Source: Welwitschia mirabilis
Taxonomy: Eukaryota > Gnetophyta > Gnetopsida > Welwitschiales
Length of the DNA: 30,826 nucleotides
Reading direction: 5' to 3'
Assembly: GCA_051453625.1 (NCBI GenBank)
Contig: JBOZIK010000001.1
Coordinates: 115,488,869 to 115,519,694, forward strand
Under the pieces are notes generated by a model. It was given only the letters and a program-made list of their open reading frames with translations, was not told where the DNA came from and made no database searches. Positions 1-10,860 of this stretch are shown here, one piece after another. Position numbers and translations under genes: made by a program. Position 1 is the stretch's first letter. Each line of letters starts with the position of its first letter.

Positions 1-240
1 TCTTAAAACCTTTTAACATAATTGTTATCACTTTCATGATAAATTATAAATATTACAAACTAAGATTAATTTTAAAATGACATCTTATTTAATAAGGAAC
101 CTAAATAAGGATAATTAATCATTAACTAAAACCTTAATATACTTAATGCTTAAGTGAATAAGCTTTAAAAAATGTGGGATATGATAATATTTTACAATCA
201 TATGTCCAAATCCTTATAAGAATAAAATTTATTAATTTTC
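1..240 (-). repeat. Inverted copy of the 22.75-23.04 kb repeat
   Basis: The reverse complement of this stretch aligns along its length with 22750-23035. Shared landmarks are a block reading ttttaaaattaa and the flanking tttgtaa and tttataatttatcat words. It lies just beyond the minus-strand copia gag remnant. One minus frame reads GFGHM, like the end of a CCHC zinc knuckle, but the cysteines are missing. It is probably the 3' part of a copia gag or untranslated region belonging to a family that also left a plus-strand copy at 22.75 kb. The identity is inferred; the repeat relation is seen directly. Confidence 0.6.
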
Positions 241-399
241 TCTTTTAACTTGCCATGACTCACAAGATGTTCCTTGATGTTTGATTTTGCTTATCTACCT
301 TTTACTTATCAACATTTTCTTGAAATTCCTACTAAATTATGCTACTATTTTGTCTAAGTTAAAATTATATTTATAAGATGGGGAACTATTATTATCATT

Positions 400-1075
400 T
401 CTAGTTTTAGAAGAAGAAATTTAGTTAACATTTAAGGCCACACCTTTGCCATTATTACCTTTATAAAGATGTATCAGCCCAAAAATGATCATATCACTTA
501 CTAGCCCTTCTATCATAATATTATCAACATCTTTAGCATCTTCAATGAAATAAACCTTGTTATTTTAACCCTTTGGGAGTTATCTCAAGATCATTTTGAC
601 AATTTAGTAGTTACAAGTGGTTCTTCAAGTTCTCACTAATCATTAATCATATCCATTAGATTATTGTTGAAATTTATAAAGGTTTTATCTTCTTGCATCT
701 TTATATGTTAGAACTATGTCATGATTATTTACTTGTTTTTTTACCATTTATTCCTTCATAGATTACCAAAAAATAATTCCAAATTTATTTGAAAATTGAA
801 AAATTTACAAGCTCTTTTTAGTCCTCTAGATCTAACCCATAATGGATTGTGTTCATGGCCTTCTTATTTAATATTCATGGTTTTTATTTTTACTTCTCCA
901 TTGGTATTCTTTAACCATTATGACATTTATGCCATCTATCTTTGTTTTCTGTGTTAATGAATTTAATCCTTCCTCCACTATGGTCTAGTAGTCAAAACTC
1001 ATGGCTTCAATGAAAACTCTCATTCTAAACTTCCAGAAGTCATAGTTATCATTACTAAAGTAGGGAGGATGATTG
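400..1075 (-). pseudogene. gag: Ty1/copia gag remnant
   Basis: Read on the minus strand, the region just downstream of the primer binding site gives a recognisable copia gag start: an aromatic-rich stretch with NYDFWKFRMRVFIEAM at about 1055-1000, which matches the usual NY-x-x-W-K-x-x-M core of the copia gag polyprotein (UBN2/DUF4219-like). Further along, near 545-490, a frame reads EDAKDVDNIMIEGLVSDMI, which fits the late part of the same domain. In a live element this protein would form the cytoplasmic virus-like particle. Here there are several stops and frame changes and no continuous frame, so it is dead. No pol follows within the window because the window ends. Lineage is not resolved. 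Confidence 0.6.
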
Positions 1076-1142
1076 ATTGGATAATATTTTATATTTTATT
1101 TTCTACTAAATAATAAAAAAATATGCAAAAATATCCACATCA

Positions 1143-1156
1143 ATGCTCTAATACCA
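1143..1156 (-). promoter_or_regulatory. Primer binding site, initiator Met-tRNA type
   Basis: The minus strand reads TGGTATTAGAGCAT, one transition away from the common plant copia primer binding site complementary to initiator methionine tRNA. It lies immediately upstream, in element sense, of the copia gag remnant. It therefore marks the boundary between a 5' LTR at higher coordinates and the internal region at lower coordinates. Confidence 0.75.
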
Positions 1157-2400
1157 ATTCTTAGAACTAATGATCCTAGATGAGAGTGGTAAATATGATA
1201 GCACTAGTGTAATTTTTGTTGTTTAACTATTTAATAATATTTACACACTTAAGAAATGATAATAAATAAGACATATGTTAGTAATATTATTAATTATGTA
1301 CATTAAAGCATAAAAATAAGTAAAATAATGAATATAGTAAAAGCACATAAGAGATTAAAAATTAAACCTATTATCCTCTATTAATGAGTGCTTTCCACCA
1401 ATTACTCCAATGAAACTTTGTGGTAGTTCATCACTAAAGATACAATGGAATTTTTTTATTAATCCTCAATATCTAAGAACATTTAGTAGCTTCTTTTACA
1501 ATAGAAGAAAGCATAGTAACTAAGAGAAAAAATAAAAAGTATGCAATAATATAATTTAGATTTGATAACTACAGATATGAAAGTTTTTATCAAGTACAAT
1601 AGTGTTTTTAATATACAGTGAGTGAACTCTTATTATCATAGGTCAACCTTTCAAGAAATATAGGTATTATAAAGGTTAAATAGTTTTTTATCCTTCTAAT
1701 AAACCTAGAGAATGTTTACATTTGACTTTTACAAGCTATTTGTAATAACAAACAAGTACATATAAGTGACCCCTTAATAAGAGCTAGTTGATCCCTTAGC
1801 CAATTCACCCTTTCTATTATATTGCTAGCCTCTAATCAAAATGCAAAGCAACTTTAGTCCACAAGAAATAATTCTTTAGAATTTTTAATAGATCACTCAA
1901 TGGAAATATTAATCTATCTTATAATAAGTGGTTAATCCCTAAATATAATTAATTCACTACTCAAGTTTGAAGTCCACTTTCTTTATAGGATGCAGTTAAT
2001 ATCTAGGTTATATTTAGTTGATTCCTTATCCATGATCATCTTCAATCATTATGGAATTCGATTAAGCTCTTGGCTTTTATTGATCATCTGCATGATTTAC
2101 TCTTATGCTTGATTAATTTTGTCCTTCATGCATCAAAGTATTACACATTTTTTATGACTTGTGGAAGACATTTAAGGTGTTATCTTTACCTTATTAAAAA
2201 TTTAGCTTATCATCAATAGAAAACTAGGAGGTGCAACATTTACATCATTGATAAATGAACTTCGATCTATGATTAAATTTTATTTATTCTTTTATCATTC
2301 ATTCAATTATGATTAATAATTATGTAATATTTTATCTTGAGAGTTCTTTCATATTTATTTCTTACATCTATGCCTTTAATGAATTATTAGGATTTAAGGG
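1157..2400 (-). mobile_element. Probable 5' LTR of the minus-strand copia element
   Basis: By position this stretch must contain the 5' LTR of the element whose primer binding site is at 1143-1156. It is AT-rich and has no reading frame of note. Only the inner edge (about 1157) is set by sequence. The outer edge is a guess because I found no second LTR copy in the window. No TATA box or terminal TG could be assigned with confidence. Confidence 0.4.
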
Positions 2401-2612
2401 AATAATAGATTAGTTTATTACATCTTTCATGCTATCAAGTATTTGTTATGTTTAATTTTATAATTTAACATTTTTTAGACTTATATATTTATGAAATTTT
2501 GAATCTATAATGAATAATTGATTTCTAATCTATGAATTTAATATGTACTTATTATAACTATTAGAATTTGAAACAAAATTACTTTAGTTTTATATTTTGG
2601 ATTTAGAGCTTA

Positions 2613-3102
2613 ATATATTTTAGTACTAGTCTAAATATAAGTATGGAAGTATTTTATGGAAGTATTTTATAGTATGTTTAAGTGAAATGCTAAATCTTTA
2701 GATTATTTCATAAGTAGCAAAAGTAATAAGGAAAAATAAAAATCTATGATAAATCAAATGTTTAATATTAATAGCTAAATGGTTAATATTAAATAATGAA
2801 TTATTATCACAAATACTATTTTTGGCGTAATATTAGGAAATTGGTTCATGAAAAGAACACTTACTAAGTTTTTAACTTATGATTATGCCATTTAAAGTGT
2901 TTCTCTATACTTCTTTTTCTTATTTAATGGATTCAATTAATAAATCACTATTGTTTTAAATAAATGATCCTCATCTTTGTATTATGTTGCACTACCAAAA
3001 AATGTTGCATCTTTTAGATAGGAAATAAAATATGTTATTTCATGTTTTTTTAATGAAGTTAACAATTATTAGACTAATTATGTTAACTTGGTAGAAATTA
3101 CT
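2613..3102. repeat. Dispersed direct repeat, copy 1
   Basis: This block aligns in the same orientation with 16553-16992, starting at tactagt, passing through tgataaatc/tgctaaatc and aatgatc-tcatctt, and ending at ctaattatgttaactt in both copies. Similarity drops off outside these limits. The copies sit on either side of the Athila-like element. They could be LTR fragments of an older element or two copies of an unnamed repeat. A 13-bp unit, ggaagtattttat, is doubled near 2645-2670 in this copy only. Confidence 0.6.
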
Positions 3103-3313
3103 TTTTAATTTAATTTATTTTCAAACTCTAGACTTTTGTCTTATTTTTGAATTTATTTAAATTTATTTCATCTCTTTTTTATTTGATTTGACTTTATTCT
3201 TCTTTGTTTTTATTTCTTTTATTGATTTCATCATTTTTAAAACTATTCTATTTTCTAGTTTTATTTTAGGATTGTGTTATTTTAAGATATTATTTTAATG
3301 TCTGTCCAATTTT

Positions 3314-4600
3314 TGTTACTTCATCTTATTATTCTTTCTATACAATGAACTAAATTTATCAGAGTTTACCTTAAGTATCTTTGCTTCCATAAGGATAACT
3401 AAGGTAGGTTTTCATAAGTTCATATACTCTATAGATTTTTGCAAGTTACAATTAAGAGAAGGAAAAATGAAATATTTTAAAAGTAATGGTTTTGAAAATT
3501 TGACTTGGAAAAGGAGGAAAGCAAGCAAGCTTTAAGTATTTATTGCTTGTTCACTAGAAATCCTTCATTCCAATGATATTCTATTCTATTCCTATAACAC
3601 ACTTCAAACTACTAAGCATATTAGATTAGGTTATTATGACATAATCTTATTCATCATATGAGAAATTCTAAACTTAATTGCCACTTGATCCTTCAACTCC
3701 TTACAATAAAAATGGAAACTAAAGATCTAAGGTACTCATAATCCATAAAATTACCAAGTCTAAAATCAAGTGATTAAGGAATTCATTTTAATGAAAATGA
3801 AACATGATAGATAAGTTGTTACCTAAGCATTCTAAGTACAAAGTAACTTACAACTTGAGATCAAAATCAAAATAACTTTTATGCATTAAATGAATACATT
3901 ACATCAAAAAAAAAGAAGGATGTTGTAAAGGCTTAATTTTTCCCTAAAATAAAGGATATTTCAATGAACACAAAGATCTTTTATATGTAAAGATGGACTT
4001 AGGGGTGGTTACAAGGCTTTAGCCTATAGCATGAGATGACTGATTACAAAATGATGGCATTAGGCAGGGTGTTTGTTATATTTTATTAGATGGAGATTAT
4101 CATTATAATGAACCTAATACTTAGCTCCTAGATGCTGCTACCTTTGTTAACCACTATCATTGTCATGTTTCTCTATCATCATCCTACTTAGCAATGCCAC
4201 ATGTTACTACTACATATCATTATCATCACTGCTACATGTCATCAAGAATGCAAGTTAATTTTAATGTGGATTTTGATCAAGGCCATAATTACATTAGAAT
4301 CATTTTCTCATGACAAGTTTAGAACATGAAATTTGTAGTAGTTTATGAAAAAGGACCAATGGTGCTAAGTAACCTAGATGACAGTGCTATTATTTTATCT
4401 TAAATGATGACCAAATTTAAATGTATCCTTCAAAATGTAATAGGTATCCTAAAAATGTCATGGAAAAATAATAAGTTCAATGTTAATATAGAACAATGAT
4501 AAAATACATGATTTTATGATAAATTAGTTATATTAATATCATTCATTAAGTTAAATTAGTCAATTAACTTTATTAAAATATTAATTTTTTCATGTTAACA
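3314..4600 (-). repeat. 3' LTR of the Athila-like element
   Basis: This region aligns with 12552-14103. A block reading aactaaggtaggttttcata is shared exactly (about 3397-3416), as are tgatagataagttgttacct-like and acaaaatgatggcattagg words, the second near 4045-4065, and the terminal catgttaaca. The inner end at 4600 is well placed. The outer end at about 3314 is chosen by analogy with the TG next to the putative primer binding site in the other LTR. The copies differ by many substitutions and indels, so the insertion is old. Confidence 0.7.
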
Positions 4601-4612
4601 CATCCTCTAATG
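4601..4612 (-). other. Possible polypurine tract
   Basis: On the minus strand the bases just before the LTR start TGTTAACATG read cattagaggatg, a purine-biased stretch where a plus-strand primer would be expected. It is short and interrupted, so this is assigned mainly by position. Confidence 0.3.
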
Positions 4613-5555
4613 AGACTTTTACTAGAATCTTAGTGAAAAGTTGATAATAAAATGTTTAGTTATGAAAAGATTATCTAAGCCAAAGTGCTCAAGTATGAAA
4701 GTGATATAACTTTGAAAACTTTTATGACTAATTTTTTGTAATTGAGATATTAAATAAAAAGTTTGGTAAAAAAACAATTTGAAAACCAAATATGTAGCCC
4801 TGATGTAGTTGATTATGTCATGATAAGATCATTATAGCTACATTAACACTAAACATCCATAGCTTCAATGCTATTAAATAAACCTAGTTAAGTGATTAAT
4901 GACATGTGTATTTAGAGAAGATATATATATTATTTTACTTTTATTCATCTTCTCATAATCCCTTTTTTAATGTACATTATAGGGATCATTTGCTCATTAG
5001 CCTAATCAAGATAAATATTGTCCCCAATAAAGGCTTTAAACATAAGGAGAATAATAAGAAGGTAGATCTCACCTTTTTTATACATGAATTACTAAAATAA
5101 AGGACCTTAAGTGATCTTGTTTTTAATAATAGGACTCAAGATGAGCATAACTCTTCCTTAAAAAACCCATAAGTAAACTTAATCAAAACCATTACTTTAT
5201 TAATAATAAGATCACGTATTATTGATTTTTATTTAGATCTATCAGTTCCATAACTTCATAAGTTATTAAAATAGATGGATGGTAGTATCTAAAGTTATGT
5301 TCATTAACCTTGAATTTTTAATTATTTTTGGTGTTTTCAATGAGAAATACTCCATTATGCAAAGCCTTTTTAAATTAGAAATGGATCTTTTTACTTGGTG
5401 ACTAGTTTTCCTAGGAATATATGTAAATGTAAGTTATAAATAAAAACTAGATTCCCTTCCTAAAATATTTTCCTAAGAATGTTTTAATCATAAACATTTT
5501 TTATTCTTTCTTTGTTTATTTTCATGTTTTTATAGGCATTATTCCTAATTTTATC
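4613..5555 (-). other. 3' internal region of the Athila-like element, no gene seen
   Basis: This stretch lies between the integrase end and the 3' LTR. Athila-type elements often carry an env-like frame or a long non-coding region here. The only open frame (4906-5100, plus strand, antisense to the element) has no recognisable features and is probably chance. Around 5440-5490 the minus strand resembles the post-integrase tail, and similar sequence recurs near 18600-18640 in the second remnant. Confidence 0.4.
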
Positions 5556-5559
5556 CAAT

Positions 5560-6420
5560 TAATTAATCTATATAGTCCTTTTCCTCTTTACTACCTCCAA
5601 GTCTGAGTTCATGTTTCTAATTTGTCAATATGTCTTATGCTCAAGTTCTATAGTAAGTGACAAGATTTTTCATAGGCCAGCCTAAATAGAAATTTTTTTA
5701 GGGTGTTTTGTAAGTAGTTTGTAGGCCCATATGATATTATTAATCTTAAAAGACTAGTATTTCCTTATTAAGTTTACTATCTTTTACATAGTTTTCTTAA
5801 TTTTCCTATGTGTAACCTCAACTTGATGACTACTTTAAAAGTGGTAACTATTATTAATTTGTAGGTAACCCCATATTTAATAAGAAGGTTATTAAGTATT
5901 TTATTACAAAAGTATGTTTCTTCATTTTTAATCAAAGTTACATTAAGATGTTTTTCTTAATGAATTTTACCACTATTTGAATGTTGTATGATTAATACAC
6001 ATAAGATTCCACTAATTTAGTTATGAAATCAACATAGATAATAATATACTGATGCCCATTTAAGGGTGGATATGGACCTTAAAAATCAATTCCCCAAATG
6101 TCAAATGATTCAATAATGAGAGTGGGGTTTAGAAGCATCATATGCCTTTATGAAAGGCTTTCTAGTTTTTGACAATTATGACAAGATTTACAATAGTAGT
6201 AGGAGAATTTAAAAATGTATAACTAATATATACTAGATTAAAGGACTTTTATAGTTATTTTATTGGCCAAAAAATAATCCTTATAAGCCTCAGAATAACA
6301 ATGCTTAAGAATATAATGTATTTTAGTTTGGGTCATGCATTTATGAATGCATTAGTTTAATAATCCTTGAATAGAAATGGGACATCCCAAAAGAAGTATT
6401 TATCTTGGCTTAAGAATTTA
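5560..6420 (-). pseudogene. int: Athila-like integrase remnant
   Basis: On the minus strand a broken integrase can be followed through several frames. The zinc-binding half reads KHCYSEAY then CKSCHNCQK (about 6310-6165). The catalytic core follows with WGIDF (first Asp codon complementary to 6085-6087), VDFITKLVE, VVKFIKKNI, then YFCNKIL and KYGVTYK, and HQVEVTHRKIKK with the Glu codon complementary to 5817-5819. In live elements this enzyme inserts the cDNA into chromosomes. The second catalytic Asp is Asn here (complement of 5924-5926), and several stops and frame changes are present. The tail near 5700-5590 still resembles the conserved stretch after the catalytic core. Confidence 0.8.
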
Positions 6421-6549
6421 TTTTTATCATTAAGATTCTAGTAAGAAGGGATCCATCAGAAACTAAATAGTTTGTAATATTAGTGAATCAAGAAATTTTT
6501 CAAACTGGAAAGAGGTGTTTATAAGGGAAGATCTTATTAATGGAAAGAA

Positions 6550-6990
6550 ATCTTCATATATTTTTTTGAGTTATTCATAAATAGGATTTGCAACTACATT
6601 ATTAAATCTTTTTCCCCTCTTTAATATGTAAGTCAAACTCCTGTAGAAGTAGGGTCCATCTAATTAATCTTAGTTTTAAATCCATTTCACAAAAAGATAT
6701 TTAAGGACTAAGTGATATATAATTACCTTAAATCCTAAACGATATTGTTTAAATTTATTTATATGGCAAAAACTATGGGCAAAAACTCTTTCTCTATAAT
6801 AGTGTAGTTTAATTAAGTGTTGTTTAATGTTTTACTAGTGTAATATATTATGGTTGATTTTCTATCTATTCTTTATCCTAAAATGACTCCAACTGCACAA
6901 TCATTGAAATTACACATAAGCTTAAAGGGTCGCTTCTAGTTATGTGATTAAATGATGGGAGTAGAAGTGAGTTTTTTTCTTATGTTATTC
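6550..6990 (-). pseudogene. rnh: Athila-like RNase H remnant
   Basis: The minus strand encodes FELMCNFNDCAVGVILG followed by IYYTSKTLNNT and NYTIIEKEFLPIVFAI, the usual order of a Ty3/gypsy RNase H that degrades the RNA strand of the cDNA hybrid. The frame continues to FNNVVANPIYE at the connection to integrase. The first catalytic Asp falls in the CNFND stretch, where the family usually has C-D-A-S-D, so at least one acidic residue appears replaced. Internal stops confirm it is dead. It directly follows RT in element sense. Confidence 0.75.
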
Positions 6991-6999
6991 AAAATCATA

Positions 7000-7710
7000 T
7001 GAACACTCAGGGTCTAGTTGAAAGATGCATCTTTGCTTAGAAGATCATAAAATTGTTTATAGATTTTACTAAAATTCTTAATTAATTTCCTATAATATCC
7101 TATATGTTATAGAAAGGATCTAATGTCTTTTTGGTTTTGCAGTGTCAGTGAGTATGTGATTAGAGGAAATTTTATAGGACTTACCTTAATTTCTTTAGAG
7201 GATATAATATGTCCTAAAATGATACCTTTATTAACCATCTAGTGACATTTTTCCTACTTAAGAACAAGGATTCTTTTAATACATCATGCAAGAATATGAT
7301 CTAAGTGGTGCAAATAATGACTGAAGAAGGCTTCATAGACAAAGAAATCATCCATAAATATTTTAATGCATGAGCCTAATAAATTATAAAAAATTCTAAT
7401 CATGCAATGTTAAAACATGACATGTTCATTACATAATCGAAAAGGCATTTGTTTTTACACACAGGTTCTATAAAAATAAGTGAAGGTGATTTTATATTGG
7501 TCTTCAAGGATGACTTCTATTTAGTTATAACTAAAATACCCATCCAAAAAGTAGTATAAAATATGTCTTATGAGTTATTCTAGGATTTGGTCAGAAAATG
7601 GAAGTGGAAAGTGAAATTTTTTTGAGATGGCGTTTAATTTCCTATACTCTATGCACATTCTCCATTTAACTATGGATCTAGTGGGAATGAGTTTGTTGTA
7701 TTTATTTTAA
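7000..7710 (-). pseudogene. rt: Athila-like reverse transcriptase remnant
   Basis: This is the clearest domain of the element. On the minus strand it reads CIEYRKLNAISKK, FHFPLPFSDQILE, FLDGYFSYN (catalytic Asp codon complementary to 7542-7544), MPFRLCNEH, then KIFMDDFFVYE (FMDDF complementary to 7344-7358), EKCH, GIILGHIISSKEIKV and KNFSKIY. The YMDD-type box keeps both Asp residues. Several stops and at least two frame changes interrupt it. The enzyme would copy the element RNA into DNA inside the particle. The FMDDF box, the RKLN block and the spacing are typical of Ty3/gypsy and not of copia, where the box is YVDD. Confidence 0.85.
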
Positions 7711-7759
7711 GTAGGATAATTCTAGATTTTTTATTTTACTACAATTTGGATTAACCTTA

Positions 7760-8480
7760 TTCATTTAGGATTTGGATCACTTCATTTTTTACTACCTCCT
7801 TTAGGATTTGGTTTATCTATCTTTACACTTTTATAAAAGGCTTTACATTCTCTTCTAACTAAATGTAATGCATGTAGGTGCTAAGATTAATGTCCTTAAT
7901 GTTTGAAGAGTCCATCTTATTGCTTTTATATGCTTTCTTAAAAGATGTAGAAACTTGATTTCTTAGGATGAGATTAAGGAAGAATCAATTAATACCAAAA
8001 AAGTAGAATTTTCTCCTAAGAAATCATATTTGAGATTATTTAAAAAAGGCTTAAGTTTAGGGGAGGTTTCATCCTAAATAATAGGACATGATTTTTAAGA
8101 AGATTCTAAATCATCATTTTGCAAAAAGTAAGTGAAAATATTCTTGATATTCTAGGAGGCCTCCTATGCTATCCACATGTTCTACCCCTTCATAGTTAGA
8201 TGGAAATTTCATTTCATTAAGAAAATTTAATTGTATTATCACACTACTAAAGAATATTTTATCAACTCATTTTTGCAATTAACTAAGGTGTTTGAAATTG
8301 CTAAAAAATCTTTTGCTAAAATGATAGGCACTAATTGGTTCATTATATTTTTCATGCCCAAGAGTACAAAATCCACTGGGAAGTGACAACTATCTATCCT
8401 AAAAATGACATCCTCTATAACTCTTAATGATGCTTTTATAGAATTATCAACTAATTAGGGTTAGAGTTTTTTCAGGATAG
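7760..8480 (-). pseudogene. pr: Athila-like protease C-terminal part and pol linker remnant
   Basis: From about 8440 to 8270 the minus strand reads IKASLRVIEDVIF, CHFPVDFVLLGM and VPIILAKDFLAIS. This matches the second half of the retropepsin-like domain, in which a V-I-L-G-x-x-F-L motif is usual; here the Gly is replaced. The N-terminal half with the catalytic D-x-G cannot be found upstream. Between 8070 and 7880 the linker to RT is visible as KPFLNNLKYDFLGENSTF and LRKHIKAIRWTLQTLR. Stops occur throughout. Confidence 0.65.
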
Positions 8481-8515
8481 TGTAAACTTGAACTCTTAAG
8501 AGTTATTTTTTTGGT

Positions 8516-9163
8516 CTTGTCACTAGCTACCTACTACATTAACTTACTTATTTATTATTTTTAAAATAAAGAAACGGAGGGAAACTCAAATATTTTATGG
8601 GTATCTATGTGGAAAATTAGAAATTCTGGTTGAGTAACCAAGGGTGGTGAGATGGCTAGAGATTCCCCTATTCTTGCTAATTTATTTATCCTATTATTAA
8701 CTTTAAAGTTTATAGTGACTTTTAACACACTTGTAGATCTAATAAGATGATAATNNNNNNNNNNNNNNNNNNNNNNNNNNNNNNTTTTGAAACTCTTAGC
8801 TATAGTTTCTAAGTAATTCCAAACTTCATCTAAGGGCATGATAGAGAAATTTTCATTACTTATTATTTTTATTTAATTTCCTATTATTTGTGGATAACTA
8901 ATCATAAAAATAACTTATTTTCCTTCTTGGTTTAAATTCATGTTAGGGAAATTTTTGTAATAAATACTTGAATCTTTCTAAGGCTTTGAAAAATGTTTTA
9001 TGGTCCTTTTATTTATGGTTCATTATTTTCTTTCTCAAGACATTTGTTTTATGATTAGGAGAAAAAAATTTTAATATGAAGGTCTTATTTAGATTGAATC
9101 AAGTTTTAATGGACAAGGGCTTGAGGATATAGAGTCCTGATTTTGCATTTTCTTTATAGGTTC
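8516..9163 (-). pseudogene. gag: Athila-like gag core, copy 1
   Basis: The minus strand reads AKSGLYILKPLSIKT, FILKFF, NHKTNAL, FKDLLQKC-like and ISSFYDG-like blocks, then MPLDEVWNYLETIAKSF, the usual series for an Athila/Tat gag core. A 92-codon open frame (8561-8839) covers the last part but spans 30 N. It is followed in element sense by the protease remnant, so this copy is joined to pol. The sequence before about 9163 does not continue the gag N-terminus, unlike copy 2 at 10086-10860. It is a direct repeat of 10086-10735, very similar but with many point differences. Confidence 0.7.
8755..8784. other. N-run, 30 bases
   Basis: Gap inside gag copy 1. Alignment to gag copy 2 shows exactly 30 bases in the corresponding place (about 10339-10368), so the gap is correctly sized. 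Confidence 0.95.
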
Positions 9164-10075
9164 CATAGGAGTCCAAGTTTAGGCTCTCTCCAACATCTAA
9201 TAAGGCTTGGTTGAGTCACTTATTTCTTATGGTGATTATGATTTTATGGCATATTGGAGTTTTATACTTGCTTGGAAATGGATTTCTTAGGATTGCACTT
9301 ATTTGTTGTATTAAAAAGGATTTACTTTTTATATTTTTATGTCTTTTCATAAGGTAAATGTTTTTGACTAATTTTAAATAGGAAGGAAATTACACAATGA
9401 TTCTAAGATGGGGATATTTATTTTAAATTCCTTAAAGATATCTAAAGCCTTTAATTATATTTCTATCATATTGTCCTTTCTCAGATATTAGGGAGAAGGT
9501 AGGAGATCTTTGTATAGGGGTAAGGATTTCTCTATTGTTTTATTCATTTTCTTATTTTGTATGAGGGTTAGTTTTTTTATTTTATTTTTCATAGGTGGAT
9601 TATCTAATTCTTTTTCACTTCTAAGGTGAATGAACTTAGTCTCTTTTATGTGTCTAGATTATACCCCTTTTATAAGCATAACTTCCTTTCGATTTAATTA
9701 AGATCTTATGGAAAGTTTACCCATTATTCTTTGATTTAAGGTGGAGAGAACTTGGGTTTGGGTTTACTGGAGTTAGTAGAGGATGTGGGTGATAGATTAA
9801 GTATTCTATTCAAGGATAGTTAATGATGAGGAATGTTGCTTTGATAATTATTCATGATTTTAGTTAAATTAAACTTAGGTTTCCATGAATTATTTTAACA
9901 AATTCTCATAAGTTTTGAATTAAGACGGATTTTTGCTAATTGGATGAAAATAAATGAGAGAATGATGAAGGCAATGAATTTATCAATTAGTTAATTTGGT
10001 TTTAACTATATGAATTATTCTATTTCTAAGGAAAGTTAGGGTTATTCCTCCACCCAAGGTTTTATGTGTTTAAGT
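9164..10075. other. Unassigned sequence between the two gag copies
   Basis: About 0.9 kb separates the duplicated gag cores. It does not match the sequence that flanks copy 2 and I could not recognise a protein on either strand. It is less AT-extreme than its surroundings on the plus strand near 9720-9790. It could be an insertion, a fragment of another element, or sequence brought in by a wrong join, since a 10-N gap sits at its right edge. Confidence 0.4.
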
Positions 10076-10085
10076 NNNNNNNNNN
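10076..10085. other. N-run, 10 bases
   Basis: A short placeholder gap exactly where gag copy 2 begins, so the junction between the unassigned 0.9-kb insert and gag copy 2 is not proven by contiguous sequence. Confidence 0.95.
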
Positions 10086-10860
10086 CTTGCCACTGGCTTC
10101 CTACTACATTAACTTGCTTATGTATTATTTTTAAAATAAAGAAATGAATGGAAACTCAAAATTTTTATGGGTATCTATATGGAAAATTAGAAATTCTAGT
10201 TGAGTAACCAAGGGTGAATGTAAGGGTGAGATGGCTATTAATTCCACTCTTCTTACTAAGTTATTTATCTTATTATTAAGTTTAAAGTTTTTAGTGAATT
10301 TTAACACACTTGTAGATCTAATAGAATGATAAGATCTAGGTGGCTCAATATGCTTCTCCTAGTTTTTGGAACTCTTAGCTATAGTTTCTAAGTAATCCCA
10401 AACTTCATCTAAGGGCATGCTAGAGAAATTTTCATTACTTATTATTTTTATCAATTTCCTATTATTTGTGAATAACCCATCATAAAAAGAACTTATTTTT
10501 CTTCTTAGTTTAAATTCGTGTTAGGGGCATTTTTGTAATAAATCCTTAAATCTTTTTAAGGCTTTGGAAAATGGTTTATAATTCTTTTATTCATAGTTCA
10601 TTACTTCCTTTCTCAAGGCATTTGTTTTATGATTAGGAAAGGAATTTTAATATGAAGGCCTTATTTAGGTTGAACTAAGTTTTAATGGACAAGGGCTTGA
10701 GGGTATAGAGTCATGATTTTGCATTTTCTTTTAAGGAAAATGAAAATAAGATAAGCCTAAGGGTGTTAAATATGTTTGGATATTGGGAAATGATTGATAA
10801 GATGCATTTGAATTCCTTAAGATGAAAATATGAGTTCTTGGATTCTAAACCATGAAAGTG
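10086..10860 (-). pseudogene. gag: Athila-like gag N-terminus and core, copy 2
   Basis: This copy includes the true N-terminal extension. Near 10830-10740 the minus strand reads LKEFKCILSIISQ and FSFSLKENAKS, then LYTLKPLSIKT, NHKTNALRKEVMNYE, LKRFKDLLQKC, ISSFYDGLF and MPLDEVWDYLETIAKS. That order fits an Athila/Tat gag. Stops break it (after NYE and after QKCP, for example). It ends abruptly at the 10-N gap and lacks the connection to protease that copy 1 has. The real element probably had a single gag, with its N-terminal part represented here and its C-terminal part by copy 1. Confidence 0.7.

Noticed and set aside
3275-3320. Alternative left LTR edge at TGTT (3275), with a partner at 12511
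   Set aside because: Both begin TGTT, but the PBS-like sequence lies next to the TG at 12552 and 11887, which favours the edge near 3314; the left edge stays uncertain.
4906-5100. 64-codon open frame
   Set aside because: Antisense to the Athila-like element, in its non-coding 3' region, with no recognisable feature.
9164-10075. Possible LINE or host exon between gag copies
   Set aside because: No RT, endonuclease or other domain motif could be found in any frame.
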